From Bicyclus anynana (Eukaryota; Arthropoda; Insecta; Lepidoptera; Nymphalidae), in the NCBI RefSeq assembly GCF_947172395.1, contig NC_069102.1:12176250-12240249 (forward strand): a DNA stretch of 64,000 nt, written 5' to 3'. The notes beneath the pieces were generated by a model. It ran no database searches, was not told the DNA's origin, and saw nothing but the letters and a program-made list of their open reading frames with translations. Of this stretch, positions 61,151 through 64,000 are shown in pieces; position 1 is the stretch's first letter; each line of letters opens with the position of its first letter. The position numbers and the translations under genes are program-made.

Positions 61151-61214
61151 ACCAAGTAAATGGATGATCACAGCTTGACTATCAGCCAATTTTTTAGTCT
61201 TTACCCACCACTCT

Positions 61215-61371
61215 CAAGACCCAATAGTTGAAACGGTAGAGCGGTCGGACTCATCACCGAGGGGTAGTGGTTCGATCCCCGCCCCGTTGGTCCCACTTAT
61301 AATACGTCTTTCCCGACTAGTTTGAGGGGGAATGGGTTATTGGTCATATTTAAAAGATATGGCAAACATTC
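61215..61371 (+). mobile_element. SINE family P, tail invaded
   Basis: CAAGACCCAATAGTTGAAAC head (A-box changed), GGTTCGATCCCCGCCCCGTT, GTCTTTCCCGACTAGTTTGA and GTCATATTTAAAAGATATGG. The tail runs into a TTAA-flanked MITE. Confidence 0.8.
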
Positions 61372-61372
61372 T

Positions 61373-61504
61373 TTAACACGTTCGCTGCGGCACTGATTTT
61401 TCTGTACTTACCTCTGGTACGGTACGAGGTCCATCGACCTCGTAACTCTTGAAGACGCTAGGGGTACGAGGTCAATTGACCTCGTACCGCAGCGAACGTG
61501 TTAA
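61373..61504. mobile_element. piggyBac-like MITE with TTAA at both ends
   Basis: TTAA + CACGTTCGCTGCGG and its perfect inverse, 132 bp in all. TTAA duplication is the hallmark of piggyBac insertion. Inside are two near-palindromes, TACGAGGTCCATCGACCTCG and TACGAGGTCAATTGACCTCG. No transposase. Confidence 0.8.
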
Positions 61505-61560
61505 AAGAAGCGACGTTTTGTCGGAGTTACCGCTACAATGTTTCGATCAGATGATTTATC

Positions 61561-61785
61561 AACTAGCCCAATGCGGATTTTTGCGGATGCGGAGATTTCA
61601 CACGCCTAGAGAATTAAGAAAATTCTCAGGTGTGCATGTTTTTCTTTCACCGTTTGAGACACGTATTTCTTAAAATGCACACAACTGTAAAGTTGGAGGT
61701 TATGCCCCGGCCCGGATTCGAACCTACGCCCTCCGAATCGAAGCCCGAAGGCACATAGACTAACCACTGGACCAACGAGGCAGCC
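61561..61785 (-). mobile_element. SINE family B, variant head
   Basis: ACTAGCCCAATGCGGATTTT, GAGAATTAAGAAAATTCTCA and CCCCGGCCCGGATTCGAACC. The head (CGGCTGCCTCGTTGGTCCAG on the minus strand) differs from other copies, so the tRNA-like part has been exchanged. Confidence 0.75.
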
Positions 61786-62147
61786 GTTGTAAACTATTGT
61801 AAACGTAAAGCATGCAATTCTTTTGTTTTAAGATACCATACCTCAAGATATAAAGGATCCCTTAAATAATCCTTTATTGTCTGTCTATCAAGAGTCTTAT
61901 TGATTTTTAAATACGTTTGGAATCCACACAACATGAATCCGACTCGCACCTAATTGTCAACACGGAACCCTCTTATATTTTTAAGAAAACAACCAATCGC
62001 CATGAAATATAACCTGTATACCACTTTTAAGCTTAATCTACCAGTGAAATGACATGCAAATCGGTTTAGTAGTTTCGGAGATTAGTATGAAGTGATAGAC
62101 AGGCCAGAAAATAAAGTCAGTTAGTAAGCAAAATTAAAAATACTTAC
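61786..62147. other. noncoding DNA, no gene seen
   Basis: CAACACGGAACCCTCTTATA at 61959 may be a scrap of the CGGAACCC repeat. Otherwise nothing. Confidence 0.4.
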
Positions 62148-62300
62148 TTTTCGACAGATGGTGGCTCAAAATTTAGACTCGTACAAAACACACACATTGC
62201 ACTTGCACTCGACAAACAAACACTTCAACGTTCTGTTCATTTTGTTTGCACAAAACAAACAATTATTATTTAAATTAAAATAAGATTAACAAATGTCAAC
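62148..62300 (-). other. possible 5' exon with a strong donor
   Basis: On the minus strand CTGTCGAAAA|GTAAGTATTT is a strong donor at 62147/62148. It is preceded by a segment with an ATG (about 62243) and a 24-codon frame closed by TGA. This could be a noncoding first exon, perhaps of the minus-strand gene, but nothing links the two. Confidence 0.2.
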
Positions 62301-62843
62301 CTTTGCCTTGCAATTTAAAATAAAAAAAAAAAATTGAGCGGGAAGCAATCGAATAGTAATGCAATTAGTAATTTAAATATAGAATCGTGTATATTTATGA
62401 ATTAATAAATGCTTATATTATATCTGTGTACTGTTCGAAATTCAAATTTTATCTACAAAGAAGGTTCGTAAAAAAAAGTATGTCATAGGAATGGCGACCG
62501 GACCGGTGCGATGCAATGTTTGCGTAACACGTCTTAGCGGGGCAAGTATGCTGCAGAAACTGAAAGTGGCACCACCACCCCACCCTGATGCCACCGCTTA
62601 GGTAACGGTGATTACCATTAATCCCATTTTCATAATACATCCGCCATTATTGTTTGATGCGCGCTTTGTTGACACGGCGTATGTTGTTCTAATGTTAAGG
62701 TTCACAACAGAAATGAGTTGCGTATACTTACGTACGGAACTAATTCTGCGTATCGTGATGTAACCCTTTTTTGCGTTACCGCGGAAGGGTTATATCTGCT
62801 TGTATTGCAAATGCTGCTAAAGTATTCGTAATATTTGGTTAAC
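62301..62843. other. noncoding DNA, no gene seen
   Basis: A less AT-rich block at 62480-62600 (GGCGACCGGACCGGTGCGAT, GGCACCACCACCCCACCC) has no sustained frame beyond 63 codons on the minus strand. Confidence 0.4.
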
Positions 62844-62855
62844 AAATTATCTGGT

Positions 62856-63315
62856 CCGGGGCAAGCACTTTGACGGCCTCCGTGGCGCAGTGGTTTGCGC
62901 GGTGGATTCACAAAACGGAGGTCCTGGGTTCGATCCCCGGCTGGGCAGATTAAGATTTTCTTAATTTGTCCAGGTCTGGCTGGTGGGCTTCGGCCGTGGC
63001 TAGTTACCACCCTACCGGCAAAGACGTACCGCCAAGCGATTTAGCGTTCCGGTACGATGCCGTGTAGAAACCGAAAGGGGTGTGGATTTTCATCCTCCTC
63101 TTAACAAGTAAGCCCGCTTCCATCTTAGACTGCATCATCACTTACCATCAGGTGAGATTGTAGTCAAGGGCTAACTTGTAAAGAATAAAAAAAAAAGCAC
63201 CTCCAATTTTTCAAACAGTGACGGAAACCATCGTGAGAAAACTTGCATATACCAAAGAATTTTATTTGCTCAGCAGTGAGCCGAATATGGGTTGATAATG
63301 GTGATGATGATGATG
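62856..63315 (+). mobile_element. 5'-truncated SINE family B hosting a SINE A
   Basis: Starts CCGGGGCAAGCAC, is interrupted, and resumes at GCACCTCCAATTTTTCAAAC to GGGTTGATAATGGTGATGAT. AAATTATCTGGT at 62844-62855 and 63316-63327 is a perfect 12-bp target duplication of the B element. Confidence 0.9.
62872..63196 (+). mobile_element. SINE family A, full length, nested
   Basis: A-box TGGCGCAGTGG at 62883-62893, B-box GGTTCGATCCC at 62927-62937, complete body, and A-run to 63196. AAGCAC occurs on both sides as its likely target duplication. Confidence 0.92.
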
Positions 63316-63446
63316 AAATTATCTGGTTCCGATTGGTAGTAGTGTGCACAGGGTCTTTTGAAGGGGTAAGCACTTGATAAGTGGTGGTAAAACGTTAAAA
63401 AAGATCATCATCAATACTGGTTATAATGTTTTGGGGTAAGCACTGC

Positions 63447-63660
63447 GACTGCCTCGTTGGCTCAGTGGTATTATGTGGTTTCGGATCACGAGATCCTGGG
63501 TTCGAATCCTGAGTCGAACTATATGAGAATCTGGGTTTTTCTTTTTTCTAAGTTTTCAGTTTTAATTCTCAGTCCGGAGTTGGGAAGACGGAGGTGGTGG
63601 TGATAGGTACAACCCCATGCCTCGAAGAGCAAGTTGGGGTTTTATCATTAACACTTTAGA
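63447..63660 (+). mobile_element. tRNA-derived SINE, separate family
   Basis: GACTGCCTCGTTGGCTCAGT, GATCACGAGATCCTGG and B-box GGTTCGAATCC. The body has CAGTCCGGAGTTGGGAAGAC and ACCCCATGCCTCGAAGAG. No other complete copy in the window. Confidence 0.65.
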
Positions 63661-63770
63661 GTTAATAAACGGGTTCAGTATCACATGCCTCCGCCTATAA
63701 CACTTAAAATAATTTAATTTCAGCTGTGTGGACGTTCTTTACGCCAACGCATTTGTATTATCACCTAATC

Positions 63771-64000
63771 ATTAACACATTCGGCTCACTGTTGAGCACG
63801 AGTCCCTTCTCAGAATGAGGAGCTAATAATCCATCATCACGAAGATCCAATGCGTATTGGCAGTCTTCACACACGAAAAGAATTATAAAAATTCTCATAG
63901 GTATACCGATTAAACTCACGATGTTTTTTTCACCGTTTGAGAAACGTGATATTTAATTTCATAAAATGCACAACTGGAAAGTTGGATGCATGCCCCGGAC
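63771..64000 (-). mobile_element. SINE family B, cut by the window end
   Basis: CATTCGGCTCACTGTTGAGC, CAGTCTTCACACACGAAAAG and TTTTCACCGTTTGAGAAACG to CATGCCCCGGAC at the last base. The head would lie beyond the window. Confidence 0.85.

Overview
The window looks like lepidopteran nuclear DNA, probably from a butterfly. I infer this from the AT-rich background, the density of short tRNA-derived SINEs with TGATGATG or poly-A tails, short Helitron-like elements running from TC to CTAG between A and T, several MITE families, RTE-, Jockey- and R1-like LINE fragments, and the absence of any compact gene order. No species can be named from sequence alone. No prokaryotic or viral gene, tRNA gene, rRNA gene or CRISPR array was seen.

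Host coding content: one multi-exon gene on the minus strand can be supported between about 38.8 and 30.8 kb. Exons at 33274-33419, 31631-31829 and 30798-31044 have GT/AG boundaries and compatible phases. They are preceded by a tandem array of duplicated exons (38665-38780 and 38535-38641, plus a broken third copy at about 38450-38504). The two good copies have the same phase and neither length is a multiple of three. They are separated by only 23 nt, the arrangement expected of mutually exclusive exons. Both ends of the gene are missing and I do not recognise the protein.

Mobile DNA: (1) a hAT-like element at 4370-5268 with a perfect 8-bp target duplication, whose terminal 57 bp has been amplified into 13 tandem units; (2) two 312-bp hAT-type MITEs (7834-8145, 28232-28543), each with its own perfect 8-bp duplication; (3) a MITE at 12923-13452 with TAA duplications and a SINE nested inside it; (4) a TTAA-flanked MITE at 61373-61504 and long fold-back elements at 57485-57666 and 57899-58088; (5) a truncated Jockey/CR1-like reverse transcriptase gene (about 26070-27875, minus) and an R1-like fragment (47309-47725, plus); (6) many SINEs, called here family A (head GACGGCCTCCGTGGCGCAG, poly-A tail), family B (head GAGCCGTGATAGCCCAGTGG, TGATGATG tail), family C (TGATGATG tail, short) and family P (head GCCTCAATAGCTCAACGG); (7) an unclassified 330-350 bp repeat, family E, in three good copies and one decayed copy.

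Satellites: besides the 57-bp array there are two independent arrays with units near 150 bp, at 24170-25535 and 48890-49880, both with variant units. Most long open frames in the window come from these arrays or from transposons. The remaining stretches are AT-rich DNA without recognisable genes. Family names A, B, C, E, P, D1-D3, H, I, J, L and O are labels for this report only.
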